From: Chloroflexota bacterium
GTDB lineage: Bacteria; Chloroflexota; Anaerolineae; Promineifilales; Promineifilaceae
Assembly: GCA_013112725.1 (NCBI GenBank)
Contig: JABFFZ010000038.1
Location: 1-50,196, forward strand
Length of the DNA stretch: 50,196 bases
Direction: 5' to 3'
Shown: in pieces, positions 37,888 through 45,369 of the stretch
Numbering within the stretch: position 1 is the stretch's first letter
Layout of the letters: every line of letters begins with the position of its first letter
Position numbers and translations under genes: made by a program
The notes under the pieces: model-generated
The model's input: only the letters and a program-made list of their open reading frames with translations
What the model was told of the DNA's origin: nothing
The model's database searches: none

Positions 37888-39310
37888 AATCATATCTTCC
37901 CAACGCGGTCACAATGCGGTCCATGCGCATCCCATAAGAGCCTTTGATGAGGATAACATCTTGCGGCTGGATGCGCGCTTCAATAACGGGCACGGCCGTG
38001 ACCGCATCCGTGGCCAGGGCCACATGGTCCGGCGATAGGCCCGCGTTTACCGCCTCTTCGGCGATCCAGCGCGCCCGCGGGCCAACGGCAATGAGTACCT
38101 GGCACACATCGGCCACGCGGCGGCCAATCAGCCGGTGCGACGGCTCTTCCAGATAGCCCAGCTCCAACATATCACCCAACACCGCCACTTTGCGTCCCGG
38201 CAAATCTTCCAGCAAATTAAGCGCCGCCAGGGTGGATTCCGGGTTGGCGTTGTAGCTGTCGTCAATGATGAGCGATTGTTTGGGGCCGGGGGCCGAGACG
38301 ACGCGTAGTTCCACGGCCGTATGCTGCAAACCACGCACAATGCTGTCCCAACTCATGTTCAGCGCCAGACCCACGGCCGTCGCGCGCAGCGCCGTATGCA
38401 CACTGTGGCGGCCAATGAGGGGGGCTTGAATGTGCAGATGGTCACGGCCGTGGTGCAGCACAAACCGAATGCCAGCCAATCCTCTGGACTCAATCCGGTC
38501 GGCCCACAAATCGGCGCGCTCATCCAAGCCATAGGTGAAAATCCGCGCCGCTGTATACCCGGCCATACCCATTACCCGGTCATCATCCCGATTCAAAATG
38601 GCGACCCCATGCGCAGGCAGCGCTTCCACCAATTCCCGCTTGGCGGCCACAATCGCTTCCATACTGCCGGCCCGTTCCAGATGCACCGCACCCACCAGCG
38701 TCACCACGCCGATTTCCGGCTGTGTCATCTCGCACAAGGTGGCAATCTCGCCGGGCACATACATTGCCATTTCCAGCACTGCTTTTTGGTGTTGCGGCTC
38801 CAGGCCAAACAGAGCCATCGGCAGCCCTAAAACACTGTTGCGGTTGCCGGGTGATTTGAAAGTATTAAACTGCTGCGCCAGCACCGCATGTGTTAGCTCT
38901 TTGGTGCTGGTTTTGCCCACACTGCCGGTAATGCCGATCACCTGCACCGCGAAGCGAGCGCGCCACGCTCTGGCGGATGCCTGCAAGATGGCAATGGGAT
39001 CGCTCACCACCAGGCAGACGGGCGTGGTCACGCTGAAGGGCAGGGGGTACGGCAAAGGCTGACCAGCGCGAAAATCTATGGTTGCGTGGTCGCCGGGTAA
39101 CGGCCGTGCCACCAATGCCGCAATCGCTCCGCGGGCAAAGGCGTCGGCCACAAAGTCGTGCCCGTCTACCTGTTCGCCTTTATAGGCCACAAACAGGCAG
39201 CCAGGCCCCACTTCGCGGCTGTCCATTACCACAGCCGAAACCACCGGTTCATCACCGGTGGCCGCGTACTCTGGCATCAGAACTTGGAAAAAATGAGCAA
39301 GTGTTAACAT
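37886..39310 (-). CDS. murF: UDP-MurNAc-tripeptide--D-Ala-D-Ala ligase
   Basis: Completes the pentapeptide precursor. 474 residues. SRXV-type N-terminus (VVMDSREVGPGCLFVAYKGE), ATP loop GITGSVGKTSTKELTHAVL (about 147-165), SPGNRNSVLGLPMALF, DDSYNANPESTLAALNLL and a final KGSYGMRMDRIV. It follows ftsI directly where murE would be expected. No Shine-Dalgarno. Confidence 0.95.
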   Translation of the reverse strand: MLTLAHFFQVLMPEYAATGDEPVVSAVVMDSREVGPGCLFVAYKGEQVDGHDFVADAFARGAIAALVARPLPGDHATIDFRAGQPLPYPLPFSVTTPVCLVVSDPIAILQASARAWRARFAVQVIGITGSVGKTSTKELTHAVLAQQFNTFKSPGNRNSVLGLPMALFGLEPQHQKAVLEMAMYVPGEIATLCEMTQPEIGVVTLVGAVHLERAGSMEAIVAAKRELVEALPAHGVAILNRDDDRVMGMAGYTAARIFTYGLDERADLWADRIESRGLAGIRFVLHHGRDHLHIQAPLIGRHSVHTALRATAVGLALNMSWDSIVRGLQHTAVELRVVSAPGPKQSLIIDDSYNANPESTLAALNLLEDLPGRKVAVLGDMLELGYLEEPSHRLIGRRVADVCQVLIAVGPRARWIAEEAVNAGLSPDHVALATDAVTAVPVIEARIQPQDVILIKGSYGMRMDRIVTALGRYD

Positions 39311-39311
39311 A

Positions 39312-39388
39312 AAAATTATGAATTAGGAATTATGAATTATGAATTATGAAGGGGTTTCATAATTCATAATTCATAATTCCTAATTCCC
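39312..39388. repeat. GAATTAT-unit hairpin filling the ftsI-murF gap
   Basis: AAATTATGAATTAGGAATTA with more GAATTAT units faces CATAATTCATAATTCATAAT and TCCTAATTCC. The ftsI TAG is inside the repeat and the murF ATG is at the other edge. Confidence 0.95.
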
Positions 39389-41074
39389 CCGCGCCTCCAT
39401 CACGTCCGCCTGCAAACGGACGTTGTCGGGCGGGATGTCCAACAGCACCACTAACTCATCGGCCAGGTCAGCGAAGGCAGGAGCAGCCGTCATAGAACCC
39501 CACGGCTGTGTTTTAGGCCGATCTAGTTTGACAAAAACAATAATCTCCGGATTGTCGGCGGGCAGCCAGCCGATAAAAGAGCCGATGGTGTCATCGGGTA
39601 AATAGATGCCATTTTCAGCAATTTGGGCGGTGCCCGTTTTGCCGGCGATGGTGTAGCCGTCAATGCTGGCGGCGGTTACTTCACGGGCCACGGCCGTGAT
39701 CGCCATGGCGTTTACCTGCTGCGCCACCTCCGGGCTGATGGGGCGACTCAATTCTCTGGGTTCACGCACAAAGGTGCCGTTTTCGCCGCGAATTTCTTGC
39801 ACCAGGTACGGCTGCATGATGACGCCATTGTTGGGGATGGCCGAGATAGCGGTGATCATTTGCAGCGGGGTGACGGCAATACCCTGGCCGTAAGCATTAG
39901 TCGCCAGGAATGATTCTGTCCAAAACTCAGAGCCGGGCAGCCACATGGTGCCACCCGCTTCCGCCATCAGGTCTATGCCCGTCGGCCGGCCGAAACCAAA
40001 TTTTTGCATATAGCTGTAATACAGGTCAGGCCCCAGCGTGGTGGAAAGGGTAGCCGCACCTACGTTTAATGAGCGGGCCAACAAGGTAGTCATATCGGTA
40101 ATGCCTGGCCCACTGCGGTCCCAGTTGTAAGTGCGGTGGCCGCCTACTTCCAGCACCCCGGCGTCGTAATAGGTGGAACTGGGCGTAAATAGGCCGGAAT
40201 CGAGGGCGGCGGCCATGGTAATGAGTTTCATTACCGAGCCGGGTTCATGCTGCTGCTGCACCGCCGGGTTTTGCAAGACTTCCCGATCCTGCTCATAAAA
40301 TTTGTACGGGTCATAACAGGGGGAACTGGCCATGGCCAAAATGGCGCCGGTACGTGGGTCCATGACAATGATGGAGCCGCTGCGGGCGCGGTAGGTTTGC
40401 AGGGCGTTGGCCAGATGCTGCTCCACCAGGTACTGGATGGAACGATCAATGGTCAGCACCAGGTCTGCGCCCTCGTGGGCGATGACGTTGCGTTGTTCGG
40501 TGAGGGGGGAGATGTTGACAACGGCCGTAGCCGCTTCCCCGGCCAGTTCCCGCTGGTAATATCCTTCCACGCCGGCGCCGCCCCGGCCTTCAAAATCCAC
40601 ATATCCTAACACATGGCATAGCATTTCCCCCTGCGGGTAGAAACGGCGGGGCAGGGGGTCTATCTGAATTTCATCGGCATATTCCAAAGTACGAATGGTG
40701 TCCGCAATTTGTGCAGAGACTCGGCCAGACAGTAGCACATAAGGCGCGTCGCTTTGCAGCGCCCCTAAAATTTCATAACGTGGTTTTTGCAGAATGGTGG
40801 CCAGGTCGGTTGCCATCTTTTCGGGATTGGAGATGAGGTGGGGCGAAACCCCAATCTGATAATCGGCGGCATTGGCCGCCAGCACTGCACCGTTGCGATC
40901 ATAAATAATGCCCCGGTCTGGCCGGGCAATGACGCGCACTTCATTGGTGGCTTTGTCTGCCCAGACGCCGGCCTGCACCACTTGAAACAAAATCAGGCGC
41001 CCCATAATGATGATGGTGGCCAGGGTTAATCCCACGGTAATCAAGGTCAGGCGGCGTTGTTGACTTTTATTCAT
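39380..41074 (-). CDS. ftsI: Septal transpeptidase FtsI (class B PBP)
   Basis: Cross-links septal peptidoglycan outside the membrane. 564 residues. N-terminal span (LTLITVGLTLATIIIMGRLI), a dimerisation domain (DRGIIYDRNGAVLAANAADY), and the transpeptidase domain with SxxK in EPGSVMKLITMAAAL, SxN in LARSLNVGAAT, and KTGT in IAGKTGTAQIAE. No PASTA repeats. The ATG (MNKSQQRR) overlaps the ftsL stop (ATGAATAA), with GGGAG upstream. Confidence 0.95.
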   Translation of the reverse strand: MNKSQQRRLTLITVGLTLATIIIMGRLILFQVVQAGVWADKATNEVRVIARPDRGIIYDRNGAVLAANAADYQIGVSPHLISNPEKMATDLATILQKPRYEILGALQSDAPYVLLSGRVSAQIADTIRTLEYADEIQIDPLPRRFYPQGEMLCHVLGYVDFEGRGGAGVEGYYQRELAGEAATAVVNISPLTEQRNVIAHEGADLVLTIDRSIQYLVEQHLANALQTYRARSGSIIVMDPRTGAILAMASSPCYDPYKFYEQDREVLQNPAVQQQHEPGSVMKLITMAAALDSGLFTPSSTYYDAGVLEVGGHRTYNWDRSGPGITDMTTLLARSLNVGAATLSTTLGPDLYYSYMQKFGFGRPTGIDLMAEAGGTMWLPGSEFWTESFLATNAYGQGIAVTPLQMITAISAIPNNGVIMQPYLVQEIRGENGTFVREPRELSRPISPEVAQQVNAMAITAVAREVTAASIDGYTIAGKTGTAQIAENGIYLPDDTIGSFIGWLPADNPEIIVFVKLDRPKTQPWGSMTAAPAFADLADELVVLLDIPPDNVRLQADVMEARGN

Positions 41075-41528
41075 TGGCTTCTCCCTGCACAAAGCCATTA
41101 ATGCGGCTGCGCAACGCCAGCCAGAGCGCGCCGTTCATGGTGTCGGGTGGCGGCGGCAGCGGGGTAGCTGTTGGCTCCATGGCGACGCTGCTGTTCACTA
41201 CCGGGTAGTTGGGCACAATAATGTACTCAATGTCATCCGGGCCGGCAGGCACAAAACCCAATCGCGCTGCTTCCGCTTGCAGGCGGGTCAGTCGCTGTGC
41301 TTCGGCAATTTGGCGCTCCATCGCGGCATTTTCCCGCTTTAATGTTTCCATCTCTGCCTGCATCATCTGGATACGCCGCCCCACGCTGGCCGTGCGGCTG
41401 GCCTGGCTGACGTAAATGGCGCCTACCAGGGCTGCCAGCACCAAAATGACGGCCCAGCCCAACACGGCCTGAGCCTCCGTCAGGGTGCGAAAACGGCGTA
41501 ACTGGTCGCGGGAGTGTCGAGCCATCAT
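41067..41528 (-). CDS. ftsL: FtsL-like septum protein
   Basis: 153 residues. Basic N-terminus, one span (VLGWAVILVLAALVGAIYV, about 23-41), then a heptad-rich coiled coil (VGRRIQMMQAEMETLKRENA and AMERQIAEAQRLTRLQAEAA) and a short Pro/Thr-rich tail. Typical of FtsL/FtsB-type bitopic proteins that join FtsQ and FtsI. Position between rsmH and ftsI supports the name; sequence identity is low, as usual for this family. Confidence 0.85.
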   Translation of the reverse strand: MMARHSRDQLRRFRTLTEAQAVLGWAVILVLAALVGAIYVSQASRTASVGRRIQMMQAEMETLKRENAAMERQIAEAQRLTRLQAEAARLGFVPAGPDDIEYIIVPNYPVVNSSVAMEPTATPLPPPPDTMNGALWLALRSRINGFVQGEANE

Positions 41529-41538
41529 AGCTGGTGCC

Positions 41539-41571
41539 AGACCCTAAGGGTTTCAAAAACCCCTAGGGTCT
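41539..41571. repeat. AGACCCTAAGGG hairpin across the rsmH stop
   Basis: AGACCCTAAGGGTTT / AAACCCCTAGGGTCT; the TAG of rsmH is inside. It spans most of the rsmH-ftsL gap. Same family as 45319-45352 and 2030-2063. Confidence 0.9.
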
Positions 41572-42492
41572 GATTTTCTCCACCACCCGCAGCCTTGCAC
41601 TGCGGCTGCGCGGGTTTTGGGCAATTTCTACGGGCGATGCCTGGATCGCTTTTTTGGTGAGCAGGTGCAAAATGGCCGGGCCGCTGCCGGCTGTGGCCGG
41701 GTAACCGGGCGGCGGGGTGCGATCCTGGCTCAGGGTGCGGAAAGTTTGTTTGACAATGCGGTCTTCCAATGAATGAAAACTGATGACGGCCAGATGGCTG
41801 CCGGGGGCCAACAATTCTATGGCCACCGCCAGCCCCTTTTCCACTTCTTCTAGTTCGTGGTTGACGGCGATGCGCAGCGCCTGAAAAACCAGAGTGGCCG
41901 GGTGAATGTGTTTGGGTGTGTGAATGTGGCTGGCGATGCAGTCGGCCAGTTGGGTGGTGGTGGTAAACGGTCGTGCTCCCACCACCAGCCGGGCGATTTT
42001 GCGGCTTTGCTGTTCTTCGCCATACTGCCAGAACAGGTCGGCCAGTTCGGCTTCAGACAGGTTGTTGATCAGGTCGGCGGCCGTTTCCCCTTTGCTGGGG
42101 TCAAAGCGCATATCCAGCGGCCCCTCTTTCATAAAGGAAAAGCCGCGTTCAGGGTCATTCAACTGCCGTGAAGAGAGTCCCAAATCCAGCACAATGCCGT
42201 CTGGTTGGGCAAAACCCATGAGCGGCGCAAACTGGCCCATTTTGGCGTAACTGGCATGGACAAAGGTGACGCGGTCGCCAAAAGTAGCCAGCCGTTCCTG
42301 GGCAAAAGCCAGGGCGTGCGGGTCTTTATCGAACGCCAACACCCGCCCGGAAGGAGCCGACTGCTCCAGGATACCGGCCGTATGCCCGCCAGCGCCCACC
42401 GTGCCATCTATATAACGGCCGTTGCGCACCGGCAGCAGCAGCGCCAACACTTCGTGCAACAAAACGGGTTGGTGTTCGATGGCGGTCATCAT
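41563..42492 (-). CDS. rsmH: 16S rRNA m4C1402 methyltransferase
   Basis: Methylates N4 of C1402 in 16S rRNA with S-adenosylmethionine. 309 residues, usual length. EHQPVLLHEVLALLLP (about 5-20), SAM motif DGTVGAGGHTAGILEQ (about 29-44), LDLGLSSRQLNDPERGFSF (about 101-119), and VISFHSLEDRIVKQTFR (about 243-259). The ATG follows the mraZ stop by a few bases. Confidence 0.96.
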   Translation of the reverse strand: MMTAIEHQPVLLHEVLALLLPVRNGRYIDGTVGAGGHTAGILEQSAPSGRVLAFDKDPHALAFAQERLATFGDRVTFVHASYAKMGQFAPLMGFAQPDGIVLDLGLSSRQLNDPERGFSFMKEGPLDMRFDPSKGETAADLINNLSEAELADLFWQYGEEQQSRKIARLVVGARPFTTTTQLADCIASHIHTPKHIHPATLVFQALRIAVNHELEEVEKGLAVAIELLAPGSHLAVISFHSLEDRIVKQTFRTLSQDRTPPPGYPATAGSGPAILHLLTKKAIQASPVEIAQNPRSRSARLRVVEKIRP

Positions 42493-42495
42493 GGC

Positions 42496-42921
42496 TTAAA
42501 TTCCTAAATCTTGCCAGCGGCTGGCATCGTCCTGCCGCTCAATGGATTGGCGCACGGCCGTCCAGGCGTCGCTGCTCCACAATTCCAAATAGTGGAACAT
42601 GCCGGCGATGACCACATCGCCATTGATGCCGGCAAAGTCGCGCAGGTAGGGGGGCAGCAATATGCGCCCCTGGCGGTCGGGCAATAAGTCGGTAGCGCCG
42701 GAAAAGACGCGGCGGCGGAACATGCGCATATCTTCATCGGCCAACGGCCGTGCCGCAATCCGCTGTGCCAACTCCTGCCAGCCATCTAGCGGAAACAACA
42801 TCAAATTCTGGTCAAAGCCGCGCGTCACCACCAGCCCCGAAGCCAGCAGGCCTCGGAACTTGGCCGGAATGGTCAGCCGCCCTTTTTCATCAATGGTGTG
42901 GGTATATTCGCCCAGGAACAT
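42496..42921 (-). CDS. mraZ: Transcriptional regulator MraZ
   Basis: 141 residues, two SpoVT/AbrB-like repeats: FLGEYTHTIDEKGRLTIPAK (about 2-21, repeat 1 with the DEKGR motif) and DLLPDRQGRILLPPYLRDFA (about 78-97, repeat 2 with DRQGR). It represses its own dcw operon by binding direct TGGG-type repeats; four such repeats lie upstream (43054-43089). No Shine-Dalgarno, and the bases just upstream are the GGTAATC repeat. Confidence 0.95.
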   Translation of the reverse strand: MFLGEYTHTIDEKGRLTIPAKFRGLLASGLVVTRGFDQNLMLFPLDGWQELAQRIAARPLADEDMRMFRRRVFSGATDLLPDRQGRILLPPYLRDFAGINGDVVIAGMFHYLELWSSDAWTAVRQSIERQDDASRWQDLGI

Positions 42922-42986
42922 CAGTAATCCGTTATCGGTAATCCGTTATCGGTGACCCGTAATCCAATTACGGGTCACCGATAATG
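42922..42986. repeat. GGTAATC-unit hairpin in the mraZ leader
   Basis: Units CAGTAATCCGTTATCGGTAA, and TTATCGGTGACCCGTAAT facing ATTACGGGTCACCGATAAT. It directly precedes the mraZ ATG. Confidence 0.9.
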
Positions 42987-43053
42987 GGAATAGAACATAT
43001 GTTTCAATTGCGCCATTTTACCATACAATTGGGTGGGTTTTTGTGCTAATACG

Positions 43054-43089
43054 TCCCACAATGCCCCACTTTTTACCACAATAGGCCAC
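43054..43089 (-). promoter_or_regulatory. Four MraZ-type GTGG repeats with 10-bp period
   Basis: Read on the minus strand: GTGGCCTATT, GTGGTAAAAA, GTGGGGCATT, GTGGGA. Four direct repeats, one helical turn apart, upstream of mraZ; the two nearest mraZ match TGGG best. This is the layout of MraZ-binding sites (three or four TGGGN repeats with 5-nt spacers). Confidence 0.75.
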
Positions 43090-43138
43090 AGTATACACCA
43101 AAGCCCCCTTTATGTGAAGGGTTGGCTTCAAACAAAAA

Positions 43139-43259
43139 GGCTCTTTGGGAATTCACGGGGTTGACAGACCGTGAAGCATGACGAGTGATGCGTGACCGGA
43201 GAGACCTCACGCATCACTCGTCACATGTCACGCCAAACCCCACGAAATCCGAAAGAGCC
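43139..43259. repeat. 121-bp nested palindrome, copy B (inverted)
   Basis: Outer arms GGCTCTTTGGGAATTCACGG and CGAAATCCGAAAGAGCC; inner arms TGACGAGTGATGCGTGA and TCACGCATCACTCGTCA. It is the reverse complement of 17167-17287 with about 88% identity by eye. Confidence 0.85.
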
Positions 43260-43262
43260 AAC

Positions 43263-43297
43263 AAAAAACCTCCTGGTTGAATTCCAACCAGGAGGTT
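43263..43297 (-). terminator. Rho-independent terminator after the TadG-like gene
   Basis: On the minus strand: AACCTCCTGGTTG / CAACCAGGAGGTT followed by TTTTG; a strong stem with a T-tract downstream of the 43357-45297 gene. Confidence 0.85.
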
Positions 43298-43356
43298 CTG
43301 TCATTTTCTTTCAGAGTAGTTCAATCTCCAAGATTGAACCACTCTCGTTGGCGGCG

Positions 43357-45297
43357 TTACTTTTCCAGATAGGGCAGGCCATCCACTGTAATGCGCCAGA
43401 CATACGTGTCCTGATAACCGGCCGTAGCGTGAGCGGTCAGCCGCCCCCCGTAAAAGGGCACACAATCCGGGTCGTTTTGCGGGTTGCCATAGTCACAATT
43501 AGCTATATTGCCGCCCGGAACTGTAATTTTGTAAGAAGGGGTCACCCATTTATTGTTGCACCCGGTGCCTGGGGTACAGTTGCGTGCTTGCCCGTCGGGG
43601 TCGGTTACGCCGGGCATTCCGTATTGCAATTCCCAGTCATCACGGGAGATGGAGTCAAAGAAAAAGGTGATGGGCGGCACGGTGTCATTCTGGTCGTAGT
43701 CAAATAGAGAGACATAGATGTTCCGGCCGGCCATTTCCGGCCCCACGTAAACCAGCGGAATGTCTATGGGGAAGGCGAAATTGGAGTTCAACGGCAAGAT
43801 GCCGGAAGCAAAGATAGAGACCCCTTTTGAACTATGCGAGCCGGGGTTATTGAGTACGTGCAAATTTCGGGCATTCACCGCCCCCGGCACCGTATTGATA
43901 TAGCCAGGCGGGCCAGCCCATAATTCAAAGCCGTTTTCAGATGAGCCGCTGATTGTTGTGACATCCAGATTCAGGTAGCGGATGCCACTGCCTGCTTCTA
44001 CAACAATGCCGGGTACGCTGCTGCTTAAGTTGATCTCAAAGCTGCCGTTATCGGCCGGCACGTCGGTGGCGCCGGGAATAGTATAATAATCGAAGCTTTG
44101 TTCGACAGCGCCAGGGGAAACCCACTGCATATCGGTTTTATGGCTGCCGTTGTCACGCACGCCATCGCCTACTTGCCCGGTATAGCTGGCCAGGTTGTTT
44201 CTAATAATGGCGCCGCCGGCCTGCTGCTGGAAGTAATACAGTTCGTACAGGGTCTGGGTATTATAGGTGGCCGTGTAACTGCCAGGTTCGCCGCAATTGC
44301 CGGGGGTGGCGCTGCCGCGATTTTCATCCATGCGGATGAACCAATATGGATTGATGGAGGCCAGGGGCAGCGTGCCGTTGTTATATAAAGCCAGTTCGCC
44401 GGTGCCCACTAGGCAAGGGTTTTTACGATTGTTGGTTTTCTCACATGTGCCGCTGCCGGTTGGTTCCAGGCCGGCATTTTGCGCCGCCTGGGTACGGGTA
44501 TAGTTAAAGGGACCGCTGGCATTGACGTTGATGGAATCGGGGTCGAGTATTTCTACGCGCAAGATGGAGGTGCCGGCGCGCTCTTCATAATCCGGTGGAA
44601 TCATGATGCGGTACTTATAGGTGTAAGGCCCGGGCGCCCACGCACTGTTAAAAGGAGAATAGGGGTCGCCATAATTTGTGCAGATGTTGGGGCCAAATAT
44701 ACCCTGACTGGAGGTATTGATGATGCCATTTTCAATGTGGCGGCTGGTATAGACATTAGCCAGGGAGAAGACGGCGGCCGTAGCCGACCGGGAAAGGTTG
44801 ATCGGTTCCCGGAAGCCGATCACCTTCAGGAAAAATGTCTCCACCGGCCAGGTGCCGGTGATGGTATAAGAGGTCACCCCCAACGCGCTCTGACTGACGT
44901 GCAGGTTTTGTGTTTGATTTAGCGAAAGGGTAACGGACAGGGGCATGCCGTTGGCGTTCAAAAATTGGGCAGATTTGGTGCGGGCGGTGGCTTCCAGCGC
45001 CTGGTTGCCGGGGTCGTTGGGTGACCAGCCGCTCAGTTCGTTGATGCCGGCCAGGGCAGCGGAGTCTATGGCCGCTTGCAGTTGTGAACCCCGCATGAAG
45101 ATAAAACCTACGTCCAGGGCAATACCCATAAAGGCGACAATACCCACTAGCGCCAGGGCAATGAGGACAATGCTCTGTCCGGCCTGCCGGTGGTTGACGC
45201 CACATGGCGTGGCGCTATGTGGCGCGGCGCGTTCGGGAGAGTGTCCACTGCCAGGTGTCTGCAAAGGAGTGAATCTCAAATGAGGTTGACTGTTCAT
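43357..45297 (-). CDS. TadG-like pilus-assembly protein with a large extracellular part
   Basis: 646 residues. A 40-residue N-terminal tail leads to the TadG/TadE-like motif AGQSIVLIALALVGIVAFMG and IALDVGFIFMRGSQLQAAID followed by SAALAGINEL (about 40-90), which anchors the protein and marks Tad pseudopilin-type proteins. The rest is a beta-rich extracellular region with three Cys-containing loops near residues 275-335 and 600-630. AGGAAAATGTT precedes the ATG. It follows the tadE-like gene; the Tad ATPase and membrane platform are not in the window. Confidence 0.8.
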   Translation of the reverse strand: MNSQPHLRFTPLQTPGSGHSPERAAPHSATPCGVNHRQAGQSIVLIALALVGIVAFMGIALDVGFIFMRGSQLQAAIDSAALAGINELSGWSPNDPGNQALEATARTKSAQFLNANGMPLSVTLSLNQTQNLHVSQSALGVTSYTITGTWPVETFFLKVIGFREPINLSRSATAAVFSLANVYTSRHIENGIINTSSQGIFGPNICTNYGDPYSPFNSAWAPGPYTYKYRIMIPPDYEERAGTSILRVEILDPDSINVNASGPFNYTRTQAAQNAGLEPTGSGTCEKTNNRKNPCLVGTGELALYNNGTLPLASINPYWFIRMDENRGSATPGNCGEPGSYTATYNTQTLYELYYFQQQAGGAIIRNNLASYTGQVGDGVRDNGSHKTDMQWVSPGAVEQSFDYYTIPGATDVPADNGSFEINLSSSVPGIVVEAGSGIRYLNLDVTTISGSSENGFELWAGPPGYINTVPGAVNARNLHVLNNPGSHSSKGVSIFASGILPLNSNFAFPIDIPLVYVGPEMAGRNIYVSLFDYDQNDTVPPITFFFDSISRDDWELQYGMPGVTDPDGQARNCTPGTGCNNKWVTPSYKITVPGGNIANCDYGNPQNDPDCVPFYGGRLTAHATAGYQDTYVWRITVDGLPYLEK

Positions 45298-45318
45298 AAC
45301 ATTTTCCTGTTTATCTTT

Positions 45319-45352
45319 AGACCCTAAGGGTTTCAGAAAACCCTTAGGGTCT
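45319..45352. repeat. AGACCCTAAGGG hairpin between the tadE- and tadG-like genes
   Basis: AGACCCTAAGGGTTTC / GAAAACCCTTAGGGTCT, within the 72-bp gap between the two genes. Confidence 0.9.
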
Positions 45353-45369
45353 TAACCATCACTAACTAA

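Larger units (their letters stand above)
43090..43356. other. Spacer upstream of mraZ and downstream of the tadG-like gene
   Basis: No gene seen. It contains the 121-bp palindrome copy B, the terminator at 43263-43297 and a small hairpin at 43315-43344 (AGTAGTTCAATCTCC / AGATTGAACCACT). Confidence 0.75.
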
